Shown here: positions 1-9,875 of the stretch, piece by piece
How positions within the stretch are numbered: position 1 is the first letter of the stretch
How the letters are laid out: each line of letters starts with the position of its first letter
Source of the DNA: an uncultured Pelagibacteraceae bacterium
GTDB lineage: Bacteria > Pseudomonadota > Alphaproteobacteria > Pelagibacterales > Pelagibacteraceae
Length of the DNA stretch: 64,000 bases
Direction: 5' to 3'
Assembly: GCA_902592715.1 (NCBI GenBank)
Contig: CACJFS010000006.1
Location: 1-64,000 of the forward strand
Made by a program: the position numbers and the translations under genes
Notes under the pieces: generated by a model
Seen by the model: the letters and a program-made list of their open reading frames with translations, nothing else
Told to the model about the DNA's origin: nothing
Databases searched by the model: none

Positions 1-68
1 CCATAGCCTATCTTCAAAAAAAAATTTAAATATTATTTGTAAAGAGTTAAAATATATAATTAAAAAAG

Positions 69-3000
69 TTAACTAGCTTTTCCAACTAAACTTTTGTTTG
101 TAATAGGATTTTCTAATTTATTTAACATTTCTTTAGGGCAAACTTGCAAGAAATTTTTAACTTCATCGTCAAAATTTTTAATAATCTTTGCTGATAAATT
201 AGAGTTAGTTTCCTCATTATGTTTTAAAACTAAATCTTTTAGATAGTTTTTCCAGTATTCTGTCTCGGGGGTTTGCCAAATTATTGTTTCAGGATTAGCT
301 TTTTTTGCAAATTGACTTTTCGGATCATATATAAATGCCATACCACCAGTCATACCAGCTCCAAAGTTATCTCCTACATCTCCTAATATTACTATTGAAC
401 CTCCTGTCATGTACTCACAACCATTTGAATCACATCCTTCTATAACTGCAGTTGCACCTGAGTTTCTAACAGCAAATCTTTCACCTGCTTGTCCAGCTGC
501 AAAAAGATATCCTGATGTTGCTCCATAAAGTACTGTATTCCCTATTATAGTATTCTCATTTGAAACTAAATTACTCTCATCTTGAAGTTTAATTATAATA
601 GATGCACCTGATAAACCCTTTGCAACATAATCATTAGCATCACCTTTTAATATTAGTTTAAGTCCTTTCACACCAAAGGCACCAAAAGACTGACCGGCAG
701 AACCTTTGAAATTTATAGCAAAAGTATTTTCCTCTAATTTATTATTTCCAAATTTTTTATAAAGATTATAAGAAATTCTTGTTCCAACTGCTCTATCTGT
801 GTTTTCGATTGCATAAACATTTTCTAGAGGCAATTTTCTGTTAATTAAACTTTCTATCTCAGGCCAAATTTTTTGGTCCAAAGTATCTGGAACTTCATTT
901 ATTATGGGTGTTTCACAATATCTTTTATTTATGCCAGGATCAGCTTGAACAAATAAAGGATTTAAATCTAAGTCATCTAAATTTGGTGATCCTTTACTGA
1001 TTTGTCTTAGTAAATCCGTTCTTCCTATTACTTCGTTTAAATTTTTAAATCCTAAACTTGATAAAATTTCTCTAACTTCTTGAGCAATAAAAGAAAATAG
1101 ATTTACTATTTTATCTGGGGTACCAGTAAATTTTTTTCTTAATTCATCATCTTGTGTACAAACTCCAACTGGACATGTATTAGAATGGCATTGTCTAACC
1201 ATTATACAACCCATTGCAACTAGCGCTGTTGTTGCTACACCAAATTCTTCGGCTCCCATCATTGCAGCTATTACAACGTCTCTCCCTGTTTTAATTCCTC
1301 CATCTGTTCTTAATGTAACCAGGTGTCTTAATTTGTTTAAAGTTAATACTTGGTTTGCCTCTGTTAGTCCCATTTCCCATGGAATACCAACATATTTAAC
1401 ACTTGTTTGTGGAGTAGCACCTGTTCCACCATTGTGACCTGAAATTAAAATTATATCTGCTTTTGCTTTAGCCACACCTGCAGCAATAGTTCCTATACCT
1501 GAAGAGGCAACTAATTTTACACCAACTCTAGCCTTAGGATTAATTTGCTTTAAGTCATAAATAAGTTGAGCCAAGTCTTCAATTGAATAAATATCGTGGT
1601 GTGGTGGTGGTGATATTAAAGTTACGCCAGGTGTAGAATGTCTTAGTCTTGCAATTTCCTCTGTTACTTTAAATCCTGGTAATTGTCCACCTTCGCCAGG
1701 TTTTGCCCCTTGAGCAATTTTAATTTCAATCTCATTACAATTATTTAAATAGTTAATGGTTACTCCAAATCTAGCTGACGCAATTTGTTTTACCCTAGAA
1801 TTTGCGCTATCACCGTTATCTAATACTTTAAATCTTTCTTCGTCTTCTCCACCTTCTCCACTACATGAAGCTCCTTTAATTCTATTCATTCCCATGGCAA
1901 GTGTTTCGTGTGCCTCTTTTGACAAAGCGCCATGAGACATACTTCCACTTCCAAATCTTTTCATGATTTCAGTAATTGGTTCAACCTGATCAATATCGAT
2001 TGCCTCTTGATTTTTAAAATCAATTAAATCTCTTAGACTAATTGGTTTTAAACCATATATACCCTTGGTATATTTTTTATAAGTCTCATATGAATTTGAG
2101 CCGACTGCTGCTTGTAAAAGGTGAATTAATTTTCCTTGATATTGATGTGTTTCACCATTTTTTCTATATCTGTAAATCCCACCGATGGGTAAAATATTAG
2201 AGTGAATATCAAATGCATCTTTATGTATAGATCTTATTTTTTTTTCAATACCAGTTAGGCCTATTCCAGAAATTTTAGATAATACTCCTGGAAAATAATC
2301 TTTTACAATTGTTCTGCTCAATCCAACAGTTTCAAAGTTACAGCCTCCTCTATATGAGCTTAAAACTGATATACCCATCTTTGACATTATTTTTAATAGT
2401 CCAAGGTTTACTGATTTAATATATCTAGTTACACACTCATCAAATGAGAAATTACCAAAAAGTTTTTTTGAATATCTTTGATGCAAACTATCAAATGCTA
2501 AGTAAGGATTGACCGTTGTAGCTCCAACACCTATTAATGTTGCAAAAGAATGGGTGTCTAAGGCATCTCCTGTTTGTACATTAATTGATGCATAGCCTCT
2601 CAAACCTAGCTTTATTAAATGAGTATTTATCGCACCAATACATAGTAGTATTGGCATTGGTAATTTTGTTTCGGATATATTTTTATCAGACAAAATAAGT
2701 TGAGTATTACCTTCTCTAACTGCTTTTTCAGCGTTATTTTTTATTAATTCAATAGCTTCTTCTAAACTTTGATCATTATTGAATGTACAATCTAAAATTT
2801 TATAATTATTTCCAAAGTATTTTATAAATTTTTCAAACTGAGTGTTTGATAGAACTGGACTATCTAATACATAAATATTTTCTTCTGTAAGATTAGAAAA
2901 ATCTAGTATATTTCCTAGATTTCCAAACCTAGTTTTCAAGCTCATCACTTTATTTTCTCTAAGAGAGTCGATTGGGGGATTGGTTACCTGACTAAAATTC

Positions 3001-4565
3001 TGTCTAAAATAATGATAAAGAGGCCTGTATTTATCTGATAAAACGGCAAGGGGAGTATCATCTCCCATAGACCCGGTTGCTTCTTTAGCATCCTCGGCCA
3101 TTGGATGCAAAATTAACTCTAGGTCTTCAAGACTATAACCGAAACAATGTTGAATCTTTTTTAAATCAGGACCTGAAAACTCACTTTTTTCATTTTCTAT
3201 AGTTAATGATTTATCTAATTCAATTATTTGATTATTAAAATGTTTATATTCTTTAGACAAATAATTTTTTATTTGATTATTTGTATATACTTTTCCTTTT
3301 TCAATTCTTACACCCAAAATTTCTCCAGGGCCTAATCTTCCTTTTGAAACAATTTTCTTCTCGTTTAAGTCGATCATTCCTGTTTCAGATCCTGCGAATA
3401 GAAGTTTATCTCTTGTAATTGTATATCTAAGAGGTCTAAGTCCATTTCTGTCACTACCTACAATAACCCACTCATTATCAGTTGCAGCTATAGCAGCAGG
3501 TCCATCCCAAGGTTCCATTGTACTGTTTAAAAAGTTAAAAAGTTGTTGATGATCTTTAGGAAGAACTTTACTTTTTTTTGACCAAGCATCTGGAATTAAC
3601 ATTAGTTTCGCTAATGGTGCTGAATGTCCAGAAATATTTAATAATTCGAATACATTATCTAATGACGCAGAATCAGAATTACCTGCAGGAATTACAGGTT
3701 TTAAATTTTCCATATCATCAAATAAAGGACTAAACATTTCCTCTTCGTGAATTCTCATCCAATTGATATTTCCTTTTAAAGTATTTATTTCTCCATTATG
3801 AGCAATCGATCTAAAAGGTTGAGCTAAATCCCAACTTGGAGCAGTGTTAGTAGAAAATCTTTGATGGAAGATTGCATAACGTGAAATGAAACGCTCATCT
3901 TTTAAATCTGGATAAAAATCAGATAAAGATTCTGCTAAAAACATTCCTTTATAAATTATTGATTTCGAACTGAATGAACAAATATAAAAATTATTTAATT
4001 GATTTCTTAGAGCTTCTTTTTCAATTTTTCTTCTAGTTTCATAAAGAGTTCTTTCTAAATCTTTACCATGAATTGACTTATCGTTATGAGTAAAAAGAAC
4101 TTGCGTAATTTCAGGTCTAGTTTGTTCTGCCTTTTCACCTAAAACAGAAGGATCAACAGGTACTTGTCTCCATCCATAGATATTAAAATTTTTTTTTGTT
4201 AATTCACTTTCTACAATTGATCTGCATTGCTCCTGTCCTCCAAAGTCGTTTCTTGGCAAAAAAATCATCCCTACACATAAATCTGAGTTATCGTGCTCGT
4301 GACCTGTTATTTCAATTTTTTCTGCAAAGAAATCATTCGGTATCTCAATATGAATACCTGCTCCGTCTCCAGTTTTGCCATCTGCATCAATAGCACCTCT
4401 ATGCCATACTGCTTTTAGAGCCTCGATACCGTATTCGACTACTTTTCTTGATTTTAGACCTTCAGTTGATGCTACTAGACCTACTCCACATGCATCATGT
4501 TCCATAGTTTCATCATAAACATGGTTTTTTTTTAAAAGTTTACGATTTTTGTTTTGAATATCCAT
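69..4565 (-). CDS. gltB: Glutamate synthase (NADPH) large subunit
   Basis: 1498-aa ORF; class II glutamine amidotransferase N-terminus (HDACGVGLVAS), FMN/Fe-S synthase domain (GHNGGTGATPQTS, CHSNTCPVGVCTQ) and C-terminal GXGXG domain. Confidence 0.97.
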   Translation of the reverse strand: MDIQNKNRKLLKKNHVYDETMEHDACGVGLVASTEGLKSRKVVEYGIEALKAVWHRGAIDADGKTGDGAGIHIEIPNDFFAEKIEITGHEHDNSDLCVGMIFLPRNDFGGQEQCRSIVESELTKKNFNIYGWRQVPVDPSVLGEKAEQTRPEITQVLFTHNDKSIHGKDLERTLYETRRKIEKEALRNQLNNFYICSFSSKSIIYKGMFLAESLSDFYPDLKDERFISRYAIFHQRFSTNTAPSWDLAQPFRSIAHNGEINTLKGNINWMRIHEEEMFSPLFDDMENLKPVIPAGNSDSASLDNVFELLNISGHSAPLAKLMLIPDAWSKKSKVLPKDHQQLFNFLNSTMEPWDGPAAIAATDNEWVIVGSDRNGLRPLRYTITRDKLLFAGSETGMIDLNEKKIVSKGRLGPGEILGVRIEKGKVYTNNQIKNYLSKEYKHFNNQIIELDKSLTIENEKSEFSGPDLKKIQHCFGYSLEDLELILHPMAEDAKEATGSMGDDTPLAVLSDKYRPLYHYFRQNFSQVTNPPIDSLRENKVMSLKTRFGNLGNILDFSNLTEENIYVLDSPVLSNTQFEKFIKYFGNNYKILDCTFNNDQSLEEAIELIKNNAEKAVREGNTQLILSDKNISETKLPMPILLCIGAINTHLIKLGLRGYASINVQTGDALDTHSFATLIGVGATTVNPYLAFDSLHQRYSKKLFGNFSFDECVTRYIKSVNLGLLKIMSKMGISVLSSYRGGCNFETVGLSRTIVKDYFPGVLSKISGIGLTGIEKKIRSIHKDAFDIHSNILPIGGIYRYRKNGETHQYQGKLIHLLQAAVGSNSYETYKKYTKGIYGLKPISLRDLIDFKNQEAIDIDQVEPITEIMKRFGSGSMSHGALSKEAHETLAMGMNRIKGASCSGEGGEDEERFKVLDNGDSANSRVKQIASARFGVTINYLNNCNEIEIKIAQGAKPGEGGQLPGFKVTEEIARLRHSTPGVTLISPPPHHDIYSIEDLAQLIYDLKQINPKARVGVKLVASSGIGTIAAGVAKAKADIILISGHNGGTGATPQTSVKYVGIPWEMGLTEANQVLTLNKLRHLVTLRTDGGIKTGRDVVIAAMMGAEEFGVATTALVAMGCIMVRQCHSNTCPVGVCTQDDELRKKFTGTPDKIVNLFSFIAQEVREILSSLGFKNLNEVIGRTDLLRQISKGSPNLDDLDLNPLFVQADPGINKRYCETPIINEVPDTLDQKIWPEIESLINRKLPLENVYAIENTDRAVGTRISYNLYKKFGNNKLEENTFAINFKGSAGQSFGAFGVKGLKLILKGDANDYVAKGLSGASIIIKLQDESNLVSNENTIIGNTVLYGATSGYLFAAGQAGERFAVRNSGATAVIEGCDSNGCEYMTGGSIVILGDVGDNFGAGMTGGMAFIYDPKSQFAKKANPETIIWQTPETEYWKNYLKDLVLKHNEETNSNLSAKIIKNFDDEVKNFLQVCPKEMLNKLENPITNKSLVGKAS

Positions 4566-6019
4566 TATGCAACCTTCATTTTTTGTTTTGATTGCAGATA
4601 GCTTTCAATTGAAATCGCAGCATCTCTACCGTCTTTAATAGCCCATACAACTAATGAGGCACCTCTTACTATATCTCCAGCCGCAAACACGCCTGGTATA
4701 CTAGTTTCTAGGGTATCAAAGTCAGCTTTAATTGTACCCCATTGTGAAACTTGTAATCTAGGTTCCTGAAATAACACTGGCAAATTTTCTGGGTCAAAAC
4801 CTAAAGATTTAATCACTAGATCAGCATTAATTTCAAATTCTGAGTTTTCTTCTGCAACAGGTCTTCTTCTGCCACTTTCATCTGGATCTGTTAATTTCAT
4901 TTTATCTACAATAATACTTTTAACTTTATTAGTTCCCTTAAACTCTTTTGGATTACTTAACCAAATAAATTCTACACCTTCCTCTTCAGCGTTACCTACT
5001 TCTCTTGCAGATCCAGGCATATTTTCTTTATCTCTTCTGTAAAGGCATTTAACAGATTTAGCTTTTTGTCTTACAGAAGTTCTTACACAGTCCATTGCGG
5101 TATCTCCACCACCAATTACTACTACATCTTTACCTTCAGCATTTAATATTCCATTATCAAACATTTCGACTTTATCTCCTAAGCCTTTTTTATTTGAAGC
5201 TGTCAAGAATTCCATTGCAGGAAAAATATTACTTAAATCATTTCCAGGCAAATTAACTTCTCTTGCTTTATAAACGCCTGTTGAAATTAATAAGGCATCA
5301 TGTTTTGATTGTAATTCCTTCAATGTAGAATCTTTACCAACCTCAAAATTATGAACAAATTTTATTCCACCTTCTTTTAAAAGTTTAATTCTTCTCTCGA
5401 CTACATGTTTTTCTAATTTAAAATTTGGTATTCCGTAGATTAACAATCCGCCTGCTCTGTCGTATCGATCATATATTGTTATTTGGTATCCTTTTTTACG
5501 CAATTCTTCACCGCAAGCTAGTCCTGCAGGACCTGCTCCGATAATTCCAATACTTTGTTCATTTTCAATTTTTACATTTATTGGTTTTACCCAGCCATTT
5601 TCCCACGCTTTGTCGGTTAAATATTTTTCAACTGAACCAATCGTTACTGTTCCATGTCCCGATTGCTCAATTACGCAGTTTCCTTCGCATAACCTATCTT
5701 GTGGGCATATTCTTCCACAAACTTCCGGCATATTATTAGTGCTTTGGGATAAATGATAAGCATCTTCATATCTTCCCTCTGCAGTTAACTTTAACCAATC
5801 AGGTATATTGTTGCTTAATGGACAGTGAACCTGACAAAAAGGAACACCGCACTGTGAACACCTGCTCGATTGTTCTTTAGCTTTTTCATGAATAAACTCC
5901 TGATAAATCTCACCAAAATCCTCTTTTCTTTGGGATTTATCTCTTTTAGGTGGATTTTGTTGACCTATATCCACAAACTTAAGCATTTTATTTGTCATTT
6001 GAATCGGTTTATACACCAC
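4565..6019 (-). CDS. gltD: Glutamate synthase small subunit
   Basis: 484-aa ORF with N-terminal Cys clusters (CSQCGVPFCQVHCPL), dinucleotide-binding GAGPAGLACGEELR and GGGDTAMDC; overlaps the gltB start by 1 nt. Confidence 0.96.
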   Translation of the reverse strand: MVYKPIQMTNKMLKFVDIGQQNPPKRDKSQRKEDFGEIYQEFIHEKAKEQSSRCSQCGVPFCQVHCPLSNNIPDWLKLTAEGRYEDAYHLSQSTNNMPEVCGRICPQDRLCEGNCVIEQSGHGTVTIGSVEKYLTDKAWENGWVKPINVKIENEQSIGIIGAGPAGLACGEELRKKGYQITIYDRYDRAGGLLIYGIPNFKLEKHVVERRIKLLKEGGIKFVHNFEVGKDSTLKELQSKHDALLISTGVYKAREVNLPGNDLSNIFPAMEFLTASNKKGLGDKVEMFDNGILNAEGKDVVVIGGGDTAMDCVRTSVRQKAKSVKCLYRRDKENMPGSAREVGNAEEEGVEFIWLSNPKEFKGTNKVKSIIVDKMKLTDPDESGRRRPVAEENSEFEINADLVIKSLGFDPENLPVLFQEPRLQVSQWGTIKADFDTLETSIPGVFAAGDIVRGASLVVWAIKDGRDAAISIESYLQSKQKMKVA

Positions 6020-6176
6020 AAGCGTAAATCCTTAAAGTATTACTAGGTAATATATACTGACATATATTTTCAAAAAATATTGATTTTATTACATTTTCTA
6101 TTTTATGCATATTTGATATGCATTTAAAAGATTGCCTTATTTAGGTAATCTTTTAACTATCTATTAAAAGTCCTTA

Positions 6177-6944
6177 ATGATTTCAAAATATATAGAAGCA
6201 TCAATTTTAGCGTTTGTACAAGGTTTTTCGGAATTTATTCCAGTAAGTTCCTCTGCCCACCTTATAATTATATCAAAAATATCGAACTTTAGTATTAGTT
6301 CGCTTCAACTAGATATTAGTCTTCACTTGGGTTCCCTTTTGGCAATTATTTTTTATTTTAAAAAGGATTTAGTAAATATTTTGAGAAATAAGTCTTTATT
6401 ATTACTTATAATTTTAGGTTCTTTACCATTAGTTCTTGTTGGTTACTTTATTTATACCTCAGGGTTGATTGAAAATTTAAGAAGTTTAAAAGTAATAGCA
6501 TGGACTACTCTAATATTTGGTATTTTATTATTTATTGCAGACCGATCTAGTATTAAAAATAAAATTGATAGCAGTTTAAGTTTAAAAAATATTTTAATTA
6601 TTGGTATTTTTCAAATTTTAGCTGTTATACCAGGTGTGAGCAGATCAGGTATAATAATTACAGCTTCAAGGTTTTTAAATTTTGATAGAGTAGACTCTTC
6701 AAAAATATCTTTTTACTTATCAATACCTGCATTGACAGGAGCCAGTGTACTTAGCTTAAAAGATTTGGTGAATACGAATATAGAATTGAATATATTATTT
6801 TTATATTCAATAATTTTTTCATTTATAGTTTCTTATTTAACAATCAAATATTTTTTAATTTATGTAAAAAATTTTAATTTAAATATTTTTGTTTATTACA
6901 GAACTTTTCTCGCTTTAATTCTTTTTGTAATTGCTTATAGCTAA
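6177..6944 (+). CDS. uppP: Undecaprenyl-diphosphatase
   Basis: FVQGFSEFIPVSSSAHL and PGVSRSG motifs of the BacA/UppP family; multi-TM. Confidence 0.95.
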   Translation: MISKYIEASILAFVQGFSEFIPVSSSAHLIIISKISNFSISSLQLDISLHLGSLLAIIFYFKKDLVNILRNKSLLLLIILGSLPLVLVGYFIYTSGLIENLRSLKVIAWTTLIFGILLFIADRSSIKNKIDSSLSLKNILIIGIFQILAVIPGVSRSGIIITASRFLNFDRVDSSKISFYLSIPALTGASVLSLKDLVNTNIELNILFLYSIIFSFIVSYLTIKYFLIYVKNFNLNIFVYYRTFLALILFVIAYS

Positions 6945-7825
6945 TTTTTAGTACTAGGTGAAATTTGAGAAGAAATTACTGCAATCAATATTAATAAGCA
7001 ACCAATCATGTTATTAGTACTTAAAAATTGATTGAGAATAATCCATCCTGCTACAGCTGCAAATACTCCCTCGAGAGAATAAATAATTGCTGCTGGTGCC
7101 TCTTCTATATTTTTTTGTGCATACATTTGTAATGTAAAGGCTATACCGCCTGATAATGCCCCTGCGTAAAGAATAGAACTACTTTCCATTAATATTTTTG
7201 AAATATTTAATTCTTCAAAAATATAAGAAAAGATAAATGAGAGTGTTGCAACAAATAATGCTTGAAGTGCAGCATAAAACATTGGGATATCAAATTCTTC
7301 CATGAACTTACCTGCAAAAATTATGTGCAAAGCCCAAAATACTGAGCACAATATAACTAGACCATCCCCTAACATTATTTCTGAGTTAGAAAAATCACTT
7401 AGAAGGTATACACCAAGAATACAAAGACCAATTGCTGGCCATATGCTCCAATGAACTTTTTTGGAGTAGATGAAAAATAACAAAATTGGAACTATTGGTA
7501 CGTAAAACACTGTAAAAAAAGCTGCATTTGCAATATTTGTATATTGGAGAGCAGTTTGTTGTAAAAAAGTTCCCAAAAACAGTGATACTCCCATGAAAAC
7601 TAAGTATTTTATAAAAAGTTTTGTTTTTGAAAGTATTTCAAGTTTAATTTTCTTCCTCTCAAATAATAAGGCAAGTGGCAATATTGTAAAAAAACCAACA
7701 ATAAACCTTGCTGAATTAAAAGTTAATGGACCGATATTATCCATGCCAGTATCTTGGGCAATGAAAGCTGTCCCCCAGATAAAAGTTGTGACTAAGGCGC
7801 AAACCATTGAAAGGGATTTTGTCAT
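6941..7825 (-). CDS. EamA/DMT-superfamily permease
   Basis: about 10 hydrophobic segments, TFIWGTAFIAQ N-terminus typical of EamA transporters. Confidence 0.9.
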   Translation of the reverse strand: MTKSLSMVCALVTTFIWGTAFIAQDTGMDNIGPLTFNSARFIVGFFTILPLALLFERKKIKLEILSKTKLFIKYLVFMGVSLFLGTFLQQTALQYTNIANAAFFTVFYVPIVPILLFFIYSKKVHWSIWPAIGLCILGVYLLSDFSNSEIMLGDGLVILCSVFWALHIIFAGKFMEEFDIPMFYAALQALFVATLSFIFSYIFEELNISKILMESSSILYAGALSGGIAFTLQMYAQKNIEEAPAAIIYSLEGVFAAVAGWIILNQFLSTNNMIGCLLILIAVISSQISPSTKN

Positions 7826-7851
7826 TATATTTAATTAGATAATTTTGTTTA

Positions 7852-8952
7852 TTAATTTATTCCGTTTAACTTACAAGAGCTATCAAAATCCTCTTTGTTA
7901 ATATAACATCCAGACATTTTTCTAACTCCATTAAACGATCCTCTACCATGAAGTATTCGCCAATTATTAAATATTAGAAGTTCTCCAGGTTTAAGTATAT
8001 GTCGCCACTGATAATCTTTATTGTTAGCAATAAGATCAAATGTTTTTATTGCTTCATAAAACTTTAATGTTAAATCTTTTTCAAATCTAAATGGTGCTCT
8101 ATCATAATTATTAAAACTAACTTGGACTATTTCATTATTTTCGTTTAACTTAAATATTGGTCTTTCAGCCTCAAGGCAAACACCATCGCCGATATAATTT
8201 CCCTTAACATTTATTTTAGTCATTAATTCATACATTAGCTGGTTTTCTTTTTTGATTGTTTCTGCTATTTTTAATCCATCAACCATTATCGACTCTCCAC
8301 CTTTAGCATTGTATTTACAACATAACAATAATTGCAATCCTGGGGCGTCATTACTATAAGTTGAGTCTGTATGAGGTCTGAGTTCTTCTTGAGTGTAAGC
8401 GCTATCAGCTTTATTTTCATCTGACTCAAAACTCCATAATCCTCCAAATATAGAGTTTCTTACGTAACCAATTTTATTTGCAATTGTTTCAACAGACTTT
8501 AAATTGGTTTCACAGTTTTTAATTACTGAAAATCCATAGTCATGAAGATTTTTTAAAAAATTTCTAAATCCTTCATTTGATAATATTGAGCTATAATCTA
8601 AAAAAATTTCTTCTTTTATTTCATTAGATTTCCAGATTTTTAAATTAGATTTAATTTTTAATTTCTTTTTTATTTTATTATTAGTTAGAAATTCAGATGA
8701 ATATTTAACTGGTTTTTCTAAATCAGGCCAGGAGACACTCAAATATTTTCCATTTTCAATTATTTCTGCCTTTTTAATTTTTAAATTTATATCTAATGCT
8801 GCTGTATATGTCTTCCTTTGGCTAGATCTTTTATCCCAATTTTGCTCATCTTTTGCATGGTCTCTTAGCCAAATATTAGGAAAAATTTCAGAATTTTCTC
8901 CATTAAAGTGGACGTGTACATCATCTGCTAGTATTTCAATTTTAGTAATCAT
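7852..8952 (-). CDS. Gamma-butyrobetaine hydroxylase-like 2-oxoglutarate/Fe(II) dioxygenase (TauD/TfdA superfamily)
   Basis: N-terminal GBBH-like domain (IWLRDHAKDEQNWD) plus TauD core (LRPHTDSTYSNDAPGLQLL ... NNWRILHGRGSF). Confidence 0.85.
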   Translation of the reverse strand: MITKIEILADDVHVHFNGENSEIFPNIWLRDHAKDEQNWDKRSSQRKTYTAALDINLKIKKAEIIENGKYLSVSWPDLEKPVKYSSEFLTNNKIKKKLKIKSNLKIWKSNEIKEEIFLDYSSILSNEGFRNFLKNLHDYGFSVIKNCETNLKSVETIANKIGYVRNSIFGGLWSFESDENKADSAYTQEELRPHTDSTYSNDAPGLQLLLCCKYNAKGGESIMVDGLKIAETIKKENQLMYELMTKINVKGNYIGDGVCLEAERPIFKLNENNEIVQVSFNNYDRAPFRFEKDLTLKFYEAIKTFDLIANNKDYQWRHILKPGELLIFNNWRILHGRGSFNGVRKMSGCYINKEDFDSSCKLNGIN

Positions 8953-9875
8953 TTACTTAAATTATATGCAAAATTAGACCCAAGATTATCTTTTAATTCA
9001 TTATTAAATTTAGCAGCCTCAGCACCATCTATAATTCTGTGATCATAAGAGAGAGATAGTGGAAGCATAGTTCTTGGAACAAATTTACCATCAATAAATA
9101 CCTGTTTTTTGTAACTTCTACCAACGCCTAGTATAGCAACCTCTGGAAAGTTAATTATTGGTGTAAAAAACGAACCTCCTATGCCACCTAAGCTAGTGAT
9201 GGTCATTGATCCCCCAAAGAATTCTTTTTTATCAATTTTTAGATTTCTACAATCATCACTTACTTTTTTTAATTCCTCACTTAACTCATTGATGTCTTTT
9301 TGATTAGCATCTCTAATTTTAGGAACCATAAGTCCATGTTGAGTATCAACCGCGATACCAACGTGAAAATACTTTTTAAAAGTAATCTTTCCTTTATCAA
9401 TATCATCAATTGATGAATTAAATGATGGAAATTTTTTTAGTGAAAGTACCAATGCTTTAATAATAAATGCAAGTGGAGTAATTTTTATTCTTTCGCCAGT
9501 ATAATTATCTTTAATTGAATTTCTAAATTCTTCCATTTCTGTAATATCAGCCTCATCATGGTTGGTTACATGTGGAATGTTTGTCCATGAATTTACAAGA
9601 TGTGGAGCTGCTATTTTTTTTACTCTAGGAATATCTTTAATTTCGACTTCTCCAAAATCTGAATGTTGATATTCACTTTTAATAATTTTTTCTTTTTGAC
9701 TTTCAACATTATTTTGAGGATTGTTAATTCTAGATGAAACAAAATCTTTTAAATCTTTTTCAACAACCCTGCCTGATCTCTCTGTTCCCTTAACATTATT
9801 TATATCTACTCCCAGTTCTCTTGCAAATTTTCTAACTTTTGGACTTGCAGATATTTTATTTGATTGATCGGACAT
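8949..9875 (-). CDS. aceF: Pyruvate dehydrogenase E2 (dihydrolipoyl acetyltransferase) lacking a lipoyl domain
   Basis: Starts directly with a peripheral-subunit-binding domain (ASPKVRKFARELGVDINNVKGTERSGRVVEKDL), then catalytic domain with LSYDHRIIDGAEAAKF; no lipoyl DK motif. Confidence 0.9.
   Translation of the reverse strand: MSDQSNKISASPKVRKFARELGVDINNVKGTERSGRVVEKDLKDFVSSRINNPQNNVESQKEKIIKSEYQHSDFGEVEIKDIPRVKKIAAPHLVNSWTNIPHVTNHDEADITEMEEFRNSIKDNYTGERIKITPLAFIIKALVLSLKKFPSFNSSIDDIDKGKITFKKYFHVGIAVDTQHGLMVPKIRDANQKDINELSEELKKVSDDCRNLKIDKKEFFGGSMTITSLGGIGGSFFTPIINFPEVAILGVGRSYKKQVFIDGKFVPRTMLPLSLSYDHRIIDGAEAAKFNNELKDNLGSNFAYNLSK

Noticed and set aside
4196-4393. Short plus-strand ORF inside gltB
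   Set aside because: Antisense to a conserved coding region, no recognisable domain or SD
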